Positions 7,770 through 15,867 are shown, counted from the stretch's first letter. The stretch is DNA of 64,000 bases from Alistipes montrealensis (GCF_018362775.1 NZ_JAGYXY010000004.1:233630-297629); one strand, 5' to 3'. Notes: a model not told the origin generated them from the letters alone. A program made the numbers and translations.

Positions 7770-8852
7770 TTATTCGACGGTGTCGAGTTTGACGGGAAGG
7801 CCTTCGCGCAACTGGAGCGTGCCGGAAGTGATGAGCGTGTCGCCGACGCTGAGTCCGTCGATGATCTGGATGCTCGAATCGGTCCGCAGCCCGGTCTTCA
7901 CCTCGGCGGTGTGTGCTTTGCCTCCCTTGTAGAGGAATACTTTGTCGACGCCCATTTCCGGTACGAGGGCCTGGGTCGGGATGGCGATGGCGTCGGGAAT
8001 TTCGTGCATGCGGATCTGCACCGTCGCAAAGCGTCCCGGCAGCAGCGTGCCCCGCGTGTTGGGGTAGTGGGCCCTGACAGCCAGCGTACGGGTGGCTACG
8101 TCGACCTTCGATTCGGTGGCGTAAACTGCGGCTTCGAACCGCTCCTGGCGTCCTTCGATGGTGAACGAGAGCCGCGTTCCGGCCTTGATCTGGTTGGCGT
8201 AGCGTTCCGGGACGAAGAAGTCGATCTTCAGGGGTGAAATCTTCGTGAGCTTGGCCACCACGACGCTGGGCGAGGCGTAAGCGCCTTCGCTGACGTTTCG
8301 AAGGCCGATCACGCCGTCGAACGGCGCGCGGAGTTCCGTGAGTGCGATGTTCGATTTCACGATGGCGATGTCGGCGTTGAGCATCGCCAGTTCCGTGCGG
8401 GCCTGTTCGTAGGCCTCCTGGCTGACGGCGTCTTTTTTGAGCAGGGCGCTCTGGCGGTAAACGCGGTCCTCGGCCAGCTTGAGCTGCGCTTCGTAACGCG
8501 AGAGCTGGGCCAGCAGCGGCAGGTCGTTTACCTTGGCCAGCAGTTCGCCTTTGCGGACGACGGTTCCTTCCTGGAAGTTGATCGCCACGATCTTGCCCGA
8601 GGTTTCGAACGACAGGTCTACCTCCTCGTCGGGCAGCAGGTTGCCCACCGTGGTGATGCCGTCGGTAAGCCGCTCGGGGCGGATGACGAGACCGTTGACG
8701 TTGAGTGTGTTCTGCCTGCGGGGGGCGATCGGCGCATCGGCGTCGGCCGACGATGCGGAACCTTTGTCGCCAAGCAGGTTATAGAGTCCCAATGCCAGGC
8801 AGAATACCACGAGAACAATGGCTGTGATGATCCATTTCTTTTTCTTATTCAT
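7770..8852 (-). CDS. RND efflux membrane fusion protein (HlyD/AcrA-like adaptor)
   Basis: 360 residues. One N-terminal membrane helix (KKKWIITAIVLVVFCLALGL) anchors it in the inner membrane. Then come a lipoyl/barrel-sandwich half (KIVAINFQEGTVVRKGELLA), a helical hairpin (about residues 110-170), the second lipoyl half (ELRAPFDGVIGLRNVSEGAY), a beta-barrel domain and a membrane-proximal domain. It links the pump to the outer-membrane channel. First gene of the three-gene efflux operon. The start at 8852 was preferred to an in-frame ATG at 8933 because it opens directly on the membrane anchor; a TATCTTTG box lies 35 bases upstream of it. Confidence 0.94.
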   Translation of the reverse strand: MNKKKKWIITAIVLVVFCLALGLYNLLGDKGSASSADADAPIAPRRQNTLNVNGLVIRPERLTDGITTVGNLLPDEEVDLSFETSGKIVAINFQEGTVVRKGELLAKVNDLPLLAQLSRYEAQLKLAEDRVYRQSALLKKDAVSQEAYEQARTELAMLNADIAIVKSNIALTELRAPFDGVIGLRNVSEGAYASPSVVVAKLTKISPLKIDFFVPERYANQIKAGTRLSFTIEGRQERFEAAVYATESKVDVATRTLAVRAHYPNTRGTLLPGRFATVQIRMHEIPDAIAIPTQALVPEMGVDKVFLYKGGKAHTAEVKTGLRTDSSIQIIDGLSVGDTLITSGTLQLREGLPVKLDTVE

Positions 8853-9310
8853 TGCGAGAGTCAGGTTTTGCGTTGGAAAGTCGTATGCAAAGATACGATA
8901 AAAAGCGGTTTTGCCATCGGCTCCCGGTAGCAAAACGGGCTTCGGGACATAAAATTACGGCTCTTCATCCGATTATCCGGTCCCGGAGGGGTGAAACGGA
9001 AAAAATCGGAGGTGAAATAGCGCCGATCCCGGAATTTGAGGTGTATTCCGGCGCGGCGGTCCGCGAAAAAGCAGTCGCATAACCGCTTTTGCCATCATTC
9101 CGGAGAGGTGCTCGGTGCTGTTCGGGCGAATCGTCGTTAAACCGTATCTCGTATCGGGGACAATACGCCGGCATTGCTTCGCCTGTCGTGCTCATCGGGG
9201 CCGGTTTGCACATGGGTTGAAACCAATTCCGGATTCCGCTGTAAAAACGCCCGGACGCCCACGAATAAAAAAACGACCTGTCATGTAGGCAAGTCGCTTG
9301 TTTTCATCGG
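8853..9310. promoter_or_regulatory. Intergenic region upstream of efflux operon with -7 box
   Basis: About 460 bases without a convincing gene. A minus-strand TATCTTTG box (8895-8888) is the probable -7 element of the efflux operon. Short open frames on both strands here lack family features and were not called. The rest, up to the tRNA at 9311, shows nothing I can name. Confidence 0.4.
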
Positions 9311-9385
9311 TGGGAACATGCGGATTTGAACCGCAGACCTCCTGCTTGTCGAGCAGGCGCTCTAAACCAACTGAGCTATGCTCCC
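9311..9385 (-). tRNA. tRNA-Val (GAC) with C at position 33
   Basis: 75 bases folding as a full cloverleaf on the minus strand. Acceptor stem GGGAGCA/TGTTCCC has one G-U pair, D arm is GCTC/GAGC, anticodon stem CCTGC/GCAGG and T arm TGCGG/CCGCA with loop TTCAAAT. The anticodon loop reads TCGACAA, so the anticodon is GAC (Val). Position 33, nearly always U, is C. CCA is not encoded. The arms are all intact, so this is not a decayed gene. Confidence 0.85.
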
Positions 9386-9432
9386 TTTACAAAAAAACCA
9401 CCTGCATTGCTGTAAGTGGTTGATTTTAAGAG

Positions 9433-9506
9433 TGACACCGACAGGACTCAAACCTGTAACCTTCTGATCCGTAGTCAGATGCTCTATTCAATTAAGCTAC
9501 GGTGCC
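9433..9506 (-). tRNA. tRNA-Arg (ACG)
   Basis: 74-base cloverleaf on the minus strand. Acceptor stem GGCACCG/CGGTGTC, anticodon stem TCTGA/TCAGA with loop CTACGGA giving anticodon ACG, and T arm ACAGG/CCTGT. A34 would be read as inosine after TadA editing, the usual bacterial arrangement for Arg CGN codons. CCA is not encoded. It lies 47 bases upstream of tRNA-Val on the same strand, so the two are probably co-transcribed. Confidence 0.93.
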
Positions 9507-9570
9507 GAATTGCGATTGCAAATGTAGGGCAAAAATCCGAAACACGCAAATAATTGCTCAAAAAATTTAA

Positions 9571-9619
9571 TAAAAATGATAATCCGGCCGGTTGTCAGAA
9601 ACTCATCGGCCGGATTATC
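9571..9619 (-). terminator. Rho-independent terminator after the TlpA cluster
   Basis: Perfect 13-base inverted repeat GATAATCCGGCCG (9578-9590) and CGGCCGGATTATC (9607-9619), followed on the minus strand by ATTTTTATT. It lies 13 bases past the stop of the last TlpA-like gene. Confidence 0.85.
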
Positions 9620-9631
9620 AGTCAGATGCCG

Positions 9632-10693
9632 TTATTTCATTAATTCCTCCAACCGGGCTTGCAATTGCTTGCCGGGAAGGTTTTTGGCGACAATCACGCC
9701 TTCGGGCGAGATCAGGAAGTTCGACGGGATGAAGCGGATGCCGTACATTTCGGCGGCGGGGCTTTGCTTGCCTCCGCCGGGCGACAGCACGTTCGTCCAC
9801 GGAAGTTCGTTTTCGGAGACGAACTGCTGCCAGCGTGCCGTGTCGTGGTCGATCGATACGGCATAGATCACGAATCGGCGATCGCTGAATGCGTCGTAAA
9901 CCTCTTTCAGATGCGGAATCTCGCGGCAGCAGGGACCGCACCATGTAGCCCAGAAGTCGAGCAGCACCCAGCGGCCGGGACCGACGAGCGACGAGAGTGT
10001 CACCGTCTCCCCGGCAGCGTTTTTCAGTGCGAGGTCCATGTAGGGCTGGCCGACGGAAGAACGCTCGATGGCTTCGATCTGCCGCCGCACACTCTCCAGC
10101 ACGGGGTGGTGCTGCAATTCGTCGGGGAATTGCGCAAGCCGTTCCCGGGCCTTTGCAGGGTCCGCATCGGCGCGCCGGGAATAGAGGAATGCGCCCAGCA
10201 GGTTGTCGCGGTTGGCTTCGAGCGCATCGCCGGGAATCTGGCGGTAAATCCGACTCAGCGAGTCGAGACGCTGCTTCCGTTCGGGAGTGTCCGGTTCGTT
10301 TTCCATCGCCTGCATGATGTTGCCGAGCGATACCTGGGCGGCGTTCATGGCGTTGAACGCATCGTTGAGCGGTGTTCCGGTGAACTGCCAGTCGCGTACG
10401 TCCCCTGTCGGTTCGAGCCGGATGTCGGCGGCTTCGAGCAGGATCGGGGCCCCGATGCGGCGGTCGTTGTGCATCAGGTTGGCGATCGTCGGTTCGGCGA
10501 CGTATCCGCGGATGCGGAATGTGCTGTCGCTGCGTACGACCGTAACGGCCAGCACCGAGTCGTTCTCGTAGGGCGAGCACAGGCGAAGCGTGTCGCCCGG
10601 GGCGAGGCCGGCTTTGCCCGAAAGGGTGTAGTTGGGGCCTCCGCAGCCGGATAGCGTCGCAGCGGCGAGGATTGTCGGGAAAATTCTGTTCAT
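9632..10693 (-). CDS. TlpA/AhpC-like thiol-disulfide lipoprotein with DUF4369-type N-domain (copy 1)
   Basis: 353 residues. Lipoprotein signal with lipobox LSGC (Cys17), a DUF4369-like beta-rich N-terminal domain (about 20-115), a helical middle part, and a C-terminal TlpA/thioredoxin-like domain. The active site reads WATWCGPCC, so the CxxC motif is followed by a third cysteine. Cis-proline segment RFIPSNFLIS. Such proteins act at the periplasmic face in thiol-disulfide exchange, often for cytochrome or surface-lipoprotein maturation; the partner is unknown. It is the last of three related genes here, 10 bases behind copy 2, and ends in a strong terminator. Confidence 0.9.
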   Translation of the reverse strand: MNRIFPTILAAATLSGCGGPNYTLSGKAGLAPGDTLRLCSPYENDSVLAVTVVRSDSTFRIRGYVAEPTIANLMHNDRRIGAPILLEAADIRLEPTGDVRDWQFTGTPLNDAFNAMNAAQVSLGNIMQAMENEPDTPERKQRLDSLSRIYRQIPGDALEANRDNLLGAFLYSRRADADPAKARERLAQFPDELQHHPVLESVRRQIEAIERSSVGQPYMDLALKNAAGETVTLSSLVGPGRWVLLDFWATWCGPCCREIPHLKEVYDAFSDRRFVIYAVSIDHDTARWQQFVSENELPWTNVLSPGGGKQSPAAEMYGIRFIPSNFLISPEGVIVAKNLPGKQLQARLEELMK

Positions 10694-10703
10694 CGGAAAG
10701 TCT

Positions 10704-11771
10704 TTATTTGAATACTTCTGCGAGTTTTTCTTCGAGATGTTCGCCGCGCAGGTCCTTCGCTACGATTTTGCCTTCGGGTGAGATCAGGAAGTTTGAGGGG
10801 ATGGAGCTGATGTTGTAGATTGCGGTGGGATCGAATCCTCCGCCTTTTTCCTTCGCTACATTGATCCAGTTCAAGCCTTTGTCTTCGACGACTTGTCTCC
10901 ATTTGGTCAGGTCCTTGTCGAGCGATACGCCGTAAATTTCGAATCCTTTTCCCTTATAGGCTTCGTATGCCTTTTTCAGATGGGGAACCTCCTGCATGCA
11001 GGGTTGACACCAAGTAGCCCAGAAATCGAGCAGCACCCAGCGGCCGGGACCGACGAGTGATGAAAGCGCAACGGTCTCACCAGCGGCGTTTTTACAGGAA
11101 AAATCGGTATAGGGATAGCCGACGGTATTATGGGGTTGGCTGACGGCGCTCTGTGCGGTGGCTTGGGAGACTTCTATCGATTTTTTCAACATCGGATGTG
11201 CCTGCATCTCGGATGTAAATTGCGCCAGGCGGGTTTTGACCTTATCGGGATTGTCCTTGATGTTCTGGAATTCGTAGCTGTTGAAGACCCAGGCTCCGAA
11301 AACGTTGTCGAGATTGGCGTCTACGGTTTGGGCATAGAGTGCATTCATCTCGGCCAGGATCGCTTCGAGTGACTGTCCCTGAGAGCCTTTGCGGAGTTTG
11401 TCTCCGAAAGCGGACATTGCTTCGTCGAATGCTTTTTTCCGGTCGTTGAGCGGTGTTCCGCAGACGACGTAGCCGAATGCGGGATCGTATTTCTCGATTC
11501 GGATTTTTCCGGGTTCGAGGAAGATCCAGGCTGGATCATTGGTTCCGTTCCGGTTGGCCAGGAAGACCATTTCCGGGGTTGTAACGGTCCCTTTCAGCGA
11601 AACGGTCGTGTCGGCGTCCACGATGCCCGCGGCGAGCACCGTGTTGTCGGAAGCCCGCAGATAGACCGAGTCGCCCGGAGGCAGTTCGTAGCGGCCTGTG
11701 ATGGTGTAGTTTGCGCCTCCGCAACTGCATAGCAGGGCGGTGGCGAGGGCAGCGGTCAGAAGGTTTTTCAT
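10704..11771 (-). CDS. TlpA/AhpC-like thiol-disulfide lipoprotein with DUF4369-type N-domain (copy 2)
   Basis: 355 residues, built like its neighbour at 9632. Lipobox ends at Cys17 (CSC). The N-terminal domain opens ANYTITGRYELPPGDSVYLR, the counterpart of NYTLSGKAGLAPGDTLRL in copy 1. The C-terminal thioredoxin-like domain has active site WATWCQPCM and the segment SIPSNFLISPEGKIVAKDLR. The two share long near-identical stretches around VGPGRWVLLDFWATWC, so they are tandem duplicates. It follows ruvC by 25 bases and precedes copy 1 by 10. Confidence 0.9.
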   Translation of the reverse strand: MKNLLTAALATALLCSCGGANYTITGRYELPPGDSVYLRASDNTVLAAGIVDADTTVSLKGTVTTPEMVFLANRNGTNDPAWIFLEPGKIRIEKYDPAFGYVVCGTPLNDRKKAFDEAMSAFGDKLRKGSQGQSLEAILAEMNALYAQTVDANLDNVFGAWVFNSYEFQNIKDNPDKVKTRLAQFTSEMQAHPMLKKSIEVSQATAQSAVSQPHNTVGYPYTDFSCKNAAGETVALSSLVGPGRWVLLDFWATWCQPCMQEVPHLKKAYEAYKGKGFEIYGVSLDKDLTKWRQVVEDKGLNWINVAKEKGGGFDPTAIYNISSIPSNFLISPEGKIVAKDLRGEHLEEKLAEVFK

Positions 11772-11796
11772 GATGGCAGGTAGTTTTGGATTGGTT

Positions 11797-12414
11797 TTAT
11801 TTGATCTCCCGGTCGGGATTCTTTTTCAGGAATTGCTCCCAGCTTTGCGAACCGCCTTTCGAGGCCGCTTTTTTGCCGCCTCCGAGCCCCTTCACGCGCT
11901 CGCTGCCCAGCGCGGCGTTGAGCGGGCTCGCCGTGGTGAAGTAGTGGCACAGGGCGACAGCCATGCCGTCGGTGGCGTCGAGCCGTTTGGGCGGCTGGTC
12001 GATGGTGAGCGTGCGGCAGACGATGGAGGCCACCTGCTCCTTGGCGGCCGATCCGCGGCCCGTGATCGACTGTTTGATACGCATCGGGGCGTATTCGAAT
12101 ACGTCGATGCCGCGGCTCAGCGCCGCCGCCATCGCCACGCCCTGGGCCCGGCCCAGTTTGAGCATCGACTGCACGTTCTCGCCGAAGAACGGCGACTCCA
12201 GCGCCACTTCCCGCGGGGCGTACTCGTCCACCAGCGCTCCCACGCGTTCGAAAATGTAGCGCAGTTTGGCGTAGGGGTCGGGGAGTTTGTGCAGGTCGAT
12301 GTCGCCCAGCACTACCGAGCGCACGGTGCGGCCCTCGACCTCCAATACGCCGTAACCCATGTAGTTCGTGCCGGGGTCGATGCCCATGATGCGGTATGAA
12401 TCGGTCTTTGCCAT
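11797..12414 (-). CDS. ruvC: Holliday junction resolvase RuvC
   Basis: 205 residues with the RNase H-like fold of RuvC. First catalytic Asp in RIMGIDPGTNYMGYG, the Glu in VALESPFFGENVQ, the conserved GRAQGVAMAAA segment and the C-terminal acidic region in KRLDATDGMAVALCHY. It cuts Holliday junctions symmetrically with RuvAB. The C-terminus is about 25-30 residues longer than in E. coli and rich in Lys/Gly. It lies among TlpA-like genes to which it has no known link. A terminator-like hairpin (12423-12462) ends only 8 bases before its start codon. Confidence 0.95.
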   Translation of the reverse strand: MAKTDSYRIMGIDPGTNYMGYGVLEVEGRTVRSVVLGDIDLHKLPDPYAKLRYIFERVGALVDEYAPREVALESPFFGENVQSMLKLGRAQGVAMAAALSRGIDVFEYAPMRIKQSITGRGSAAKEQVASIVCRTLTIDQPPKRLDATDGMAVALCHYFTTASPLNAALGSERVKGLGGGKKAASKGGSQSWEQFLKKNPDREIK

Positions 12415-12422
12415 CTGTCGAA

Positions 12423-12462
12423 TTAAAAGCCCCTCCCTCCCGATGGAACGGAACGGAGGGGC
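12423..12462 (-). terminator. Terminator or attenuator between TlpA-like copy 3 and ruvC
   Basis: Minus-strand hairpin with arms GCCCCTCC/GGAGGGGC (12429-12436 and 12455-12462) followed by TTTTAATT. It lies 16 bases past the stop of copy 3 and ends 8 bases before the ruvC start, so ruvC needs read-through or a promoter inside this element. Confidence 0.7.
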
Positions 12463-12478
12463 CGGATTATCTGAAGGT

Positions 12479-13537
12479 TTACTGGGCCAGCAGCTCCGAT
12501 ACTTTCTCGTAGAGCGCCTCGCCGCGCAGGTTTTTGGCGACGATCGTGCCCTGGGCGTCGATCAGAAAGTTCGACGGAATGCCCTGGATGGCGTAATCCT
12601 TTGCGGCCTGGTTGTCGAAGCCTTTCACCTCGCTGACGTGCAGCCAGTTCATGCCGTTCTGGTCGACGGCGGCCAGCCACTTTTCGCGGTTCTGGTCGAA
12701 CGATACGCCGTAAATTTCGAAACCCTTCGGGTGGAATTCGTCGTAAGTCTTCTTCAGGTGGGGAACCTCGCCCATGCAGGGGCTGCACCACGAAGCCCAG
12801 AAGTCGAGCAGGACATATTTGTTCGCCGGATTCTTAACCGCCGATTCGAGCGATACCTGCTCGCCGGCGGCATCGGGCTGCACGATGTCGATGAACAGCT
12901 GGCCGATGTCGGTCTTTATCTTCTGTTCGGCGTTCTCCTTGAGTTTCACGAGCACGGTGTTCTGCTGTATGGCTGCCGGGAATTTGGCGATCTCGTCGAG
13001 CAGTTCCTGTCCCGAGAGTTCGTAGCCCAACTGCTGTGCGAGGAGCATGGCCCCGAAAAGGTTTTCGCGGTTCTGCTCCATGACCGTACGGGTCAGCTGG
13101 TTGTATTCCTCTTCGATGGCCTCGCGGCGCTCGTCGGTGGTGTTCGGATCGCGGAACTCCTGGACGAGTGCGTTGCCGGCCGCCGCATAGGCGTCGCTGG
13201 CGTCGTTGGCGGGAGTGCCCTTCACCTGCTTGCGGTAGGGGGTCTCCGCGTTGTCGGCTACGGTGATCGTGCCCGGTTCGAGTATCAGCATTGCACCGAA
13301 CGTGGCTCCGTCGTCGCGTGCGTCGCGCAGGATGGCTACCTGCGGGTTCTCAGCGATGCCTTCGATGCGGAATGCCCCGTTCGCGACGGTTGCCGAGTCG
13401 AGTATATTGTCCTCCTCGTCGAAGAGGTAGACCATGCCGTTGGCTCCTTCGATCTTACCTTCGATGGCATACTTGTTTTTGTTGCCGCAACTGCACAGCG
13501 CGACGGCTGCTGCTGCGAGGATCAGGATTTTTTTCAT
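12479..13537 (-). CDS. TlpA/AhpC-like thiol-disulfide lipoprotein with DUF4369-type N-domain (copy 3)
   Basis: 352 residues. Lipoprotein signal with lipobox LCSC (Cys17), DUF4369-like N-domain (about 20-120), helical linker rich in Glu/Gln, and a C-terminal TlpA domain with active site WASWCSPCM and segment GIPSNFLIDAQG. It is more diverged from copies 1 and 2 than they are from each other. The start at 13537 is fixed by the signal peptide, although the frame runs on upstream inside lpxD. It begins 2 bases after the lpxD stop and is probably co-transcribed with coaD-lpxD. Confidence 0.9.
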   Translation of the reverse strand: MKKILILAAAAVALCSCGNKNKYAIEGKIEGANGMVYLFDEEDNILDSATVANGAFRIEGIAENPQVAILRDARDDGATFGAMLILEPGTITVADNAETPYRKQVKGTPANDASDAYAAAGNALVQEFRDPNTTDERREAIEEEYNQLTRTVMEQNRENLFGAMLLAQQLGYELSGQELLDEIAKFPAAIQQNTVLVKLKENAEQKIKTDIGQLFIDIVQPDAAGEQVSLESAVKNPANKYVLLDFWASWCSPCMGEVPHLKKTYDEFHPKGFEIYGVSFDQNREKWLAAVDQNGMNWLHVSEVKGFDNQAAKDYAIQGIPSNFLIDAQGTIVAKNLRGEALYEKVSELLAQ

Positions 13538-13539
13538 CG

Positions 13540-14580
13540 CTATTGTTTGTTTTTGAGTTCTGCGAGTTGTTTTTCCAGGTCGCGGACCTGCTGCGCCAAT
13601 TCGGGCAGGCGTTTGAAAACAGCCGATGCGCGGTGGTACTGAAGCCCCGGCAGTGCGGGATAGCCCATGCGTACCTGGTCGTCGGGAACGTTCTTGTCGA
13701 TGCCGCTCTTGGAGGCGATCTTTACGCGGTCGCCGATCGTCACGTGGTCGGCGACGCCCACCTGTCCTGCCAGGAAGCAGTTGCTGCCGACTTTCGAAGT
13801 CCCGGCAATGCCGGTCTGTGCCGACGATACGGTGTTTGCGCCGATCTGGACGTTGTGTCCGATCTGGATCAGGTTGTCGAGTTTCACGCCGCGGCGGATG
13901 ACGGTCGAGTCGGTTTTGGCGCGGTCGATGCAGGTGTTTGCGCCGATCTCCACGTCGTCTTCGATCACCACGTTGCCCAACTGGGGAATCTTGTCGAATC
14001 CACCCGACGGATTGGGCATGAAGCCAAATCCGTCGGCGCCGATCACCGCCCCTGCGTGCAGGATACAGTTGTTGCCGACGACGCAGCCTTCGTAGACCTT
14101 GACGCCGGGGTAGAGCGTGGTGTTGTCGCCGACTTTCGCGCCGCGTCCCAGGTAGACCTGTGGATAAATCTGGCAGCCTTTGCCGATCGTGACGCCCTCT
14201 TCGACGACCGTGAAATCGCCGATGTAGCACTCCGCGCCGACCTGTGCCTTTTCGGAAACCGATGCGCGGTCGCTGATTCCCGTGCGGCGGGGTTTCGCGG
14301 CGTTGTACATCTCGAGCAGTTTCAGGATGCAGGCGCCTGCGTCGTCCACCTTGACGAGCGTCGCGGCCACGGGTTGCGCGGGAGTGAACGAACGGTTGAC
14401 GAGTACGATCGACGCTTCCGTGGTGTAGAGAAAAGGTTCGTATTTGGGATTCGTGAGGTAGGCCAGCGAACCGGCCTTGCCTTCCTCGATCGAGGAGACG
14501 GTGTGTACCTTGGCGTCCTTGTTGCCGACAACGTCGCCGCCTAAGAACCCGGCGATCATTTCGGCTGTAAATTCCATCAT
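13540..14580 (-). CDS. lpxD: UDP-3-O-(3-hydroxyacyl)glucosamine N-acyltransferase LpxD
   Basis: 346 residues, the usual LpxD length. N-terminal uridine-binding domain (about 1-100; FLGGDVVGNKDAKVHTVSSI), then a left-handed beta-helix of hexapeptide repeats (IGKGCQIYPQVYLGRGAKVG and on). The general-base His lies in QIGHNVQIGANT. The C-terminal helix RASAVFKRLPELAQQVRDLE matches the trimer arm. It adds the N-linked hydroxyacyl chain in lipid A synthesis at the inner membrane. The gaps to coaD and the TlpA-like gene are 2 bases each, so this is one transcription unit. Confidence 0.96.
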   Translation of the reverse strand: MMEFTAEMIAGFLGGDVVGNKDAKVHTVSSIEEGKAGSLAYLTNPKYEPFLYTTEASIVLVNRSFTPAQPVAATLVKVDDAGACILKLLEMYNAAKPRRTGISDRASVSEKAQVGAECYIGDFTVVEEGVTIGKGCQIYPQVYLGRGAKVGDNTTLYPGVKVYEGCVVGNNCILHAGAVIGADGFGFMPNPSGGFDKIPQLGNVVIEDDVEIGANTCIDRAKTDSTVIRRGVKLDNLIQIGHNVQIGANTVSSAQTGIAGTSKVGSNCFLAGQVGVADHVTIGDRVKIASKSGIDKNVPDDQVRMGYPALPGLQYHRASAVFKRLPELAQQVRDLEKQLAELKNKQ

Positions 14581-14582
14581 AA

Positions 14583-15053
14583 TTACAGGTATTTGTTAAT
14601 ATCTATTCCTATGGGCATGAACTCTTCCACGTTGCGTCCGAACGAGAGCACCTCGCGCACGGTCGACGACGAAATGTCGGCCACGGGCGAGGGGGTAAAC
14701 AGCATGACGGTCGTGATCTCGGGATAAATCCGGTGGTTGGTGGCCTCCATCGTGCGCTCGTACTCGAAGTCGGTGGTGTTCCTCACGCCGCGGATGATGG
14801 CGCAGGCTCCCGTTTCCTCGGCGAATTCACCGGTCAATCCGGTGTAGACGAGCGCTTCGACACGCGGCTCGTCGCGGTAGATATCGTCGATGAGCCGCTT
14901 GCGGTTTTCGACGGTCAGCAGTCCTTGTTTGGAGGTATTGTTGCCGATGCCGATTACCACACGGTCGAAAAGATTCAGCGCTTCGTCCACCAATGCCGCA
15001 TGGCCGCGCGTGAAGGGGTCGAACGACCCGGGGAAGATTGCAGTGCGTTCCAT
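14583..15053 (-). CDS. coaD: Phosphopantetheine adenylyltransferase CoaD
   Basis: 156 residues. Nucleotidyltransferase motif FPGSFDPFTRGHAALVDEAL (T-x-G-H), the conserved RGVRNTTDFEYE segment and the C-terminal ISSSTVREVLSFGRNVEEFM block. It makes dephospho-CoA from phosphopantetheine and ATP. The frame is open upstream to 15110, but MERTAIFPGSFDP at 15053 is the family start. It leads the coaD-lpxD-TlpA unit. Confidence 0.96.
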   Translation of the reverse strand: MERTAIFPGSFDPFTRGHAALVDEALNLFDRVVIGIGNNTSKQGLLTVENRKRLIDDIYRDEPRVEALVYTGLTGEFAEETGACAIIRGVRNTTDFEYERTMEATNHRIYPEITTVMLFTPSPVADISSSTVREVLSFGRNVEEFMPIGIDINKYL

Positions 15054-15126
15054 ATCGGACAAAGGTAGAAAAAAAACGGAAAAGCCGCACGTTTTCCGTT
15101 TTTTATTCATTGCGGGGTGCAGCGGG

Positions 15127-15666
15127 TCATTCCTTGTGGAGCAATCTGCGCAGACGCCGCAGCGCCTTGCTCATCTGCGCTTCGACGGTCTTGACGGAAA
15201 TTTGCATTTCGGCGGCTATTTCGGCGTTCGAGAGTTGTTCCCGGCGGCTTTTGAGGAAGATGTCGCGGCAGCGGTCGGGCAGTTGGGAGACGGCTTCGGC
15301 CACGAGTTCCATGATCTCGTCGGTCTCGATCCGCAATTCGTCGGGACCGGCGAAAATCTCCCCCAGTTCATCGAACGGAATGTAGGAAAAACGATCGTCG
15401 CGCAGGCGGTTGAGCGCCCGGTTGCGCACGGCGCGGAACAGGTAGGCGCGCACCGAAACGGTGATCTGCAACTCTGCGGCGTGCTGCCAGAGATAGGTAT
15501 AGACATCGAGCACGACCTCTTCGGCCGATGTACGGTCGCGGAGCCAGAATTCGGCAAAGCGGCACAACGGCGCATAGTGGCGGTCGAACAACTCCCGGAA
15601 GGCGGTGATTTCCCCCCCCCGTCTGAGTTGCAGCCATAGGGCCATATCACGTTCGTTGTCTGACAT
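15127..15666 (-). CDS. ECF sigma-70 factor with an in-frame G9 tract
   Basis: 179 residues. Region 2 lies at about 25-95 (FRELFDRHYAPLCRFAEFWL, then the helix AYLFRAVRNRALNRLRDD). Region 4 is at about 125-175, with helix-turn-helix LSNAEIAAEMQISVKTVEAQ. It belongs to the Bacteroidota ECF group that works with FecR and SusC pairs. Codons 16-19 contain nine consecutive G (C9 on the plus strand, 15612-15620), the longest G/C run I noticed in the window. A one-base slip would destroy regions 2 and 4. The gene lies downstream of the SusCD operon, separated from it by a strong terminator, not ahead of FecR as is common. The start at 15666 was preferred to an in-frame ATG at 15885 because residues before it look like intergenic sequence. 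Confidence 0.93.
   Translation of the reverse strand: MSDNERDMALWLQLRRGGEITAFRELFDRHYAPLCRFAEFWLRDRTSAEEVVLDVYTYLWQHAAELQITVSVRAYLFRAVRNRALNRLRDDRFSYIPFDELGEIFAGPDELRIETDEIMELVAEAVSQLPDRCRDIFLKSRREQLSNAEIAAEMQISVKTVEAQMSKALRRLRRLLHKE
15612..15620 (-). repeat. Homopolymer G9 tract inside ECF sigma gene
   Basis: Nine G on the coding strand spanning codons 16-19. The present length keeps the sigma gene in frame. Losing or gaining one base would send translation into frames that end at about 15216 or 15368 without the sigma regions. Confidence 0.85.
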
Positions 15667-15867
15667 GTGCGGGTCTTTATTGCATATATCGGTACATAAA
15701 GATAATGAATCTTGGCGATATAAAACAGTTTTCCGTATGCCCGGCCGTTGCAAGACGGCGGTTTTTCCGGTCCGGGGCCCGCTTTGTCCGGCATCCCGGC
15801 GTCCGCCCGGGTACGGCATCCTGTTTCGTTCCGATGCCCGCCCGGAGTCGGGTTGGCCGGAAATGAC

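Noticed and set aside
8899..9089. AAAAGCGGTT and AACCGCTTTT flanking about 170 bases upstream of the efflux operon, as an invertible promoter
   Set aside because: A 10-base repeat at this distance is expected by chance several times in 64 kb. The -7 box lies outside the repeats and no recombinase gene is near.
8852..9213. Short open frames on both strands between the efflux operon and tRNA-Val
   Set aside because: No start context, motif or composition that supports coding.
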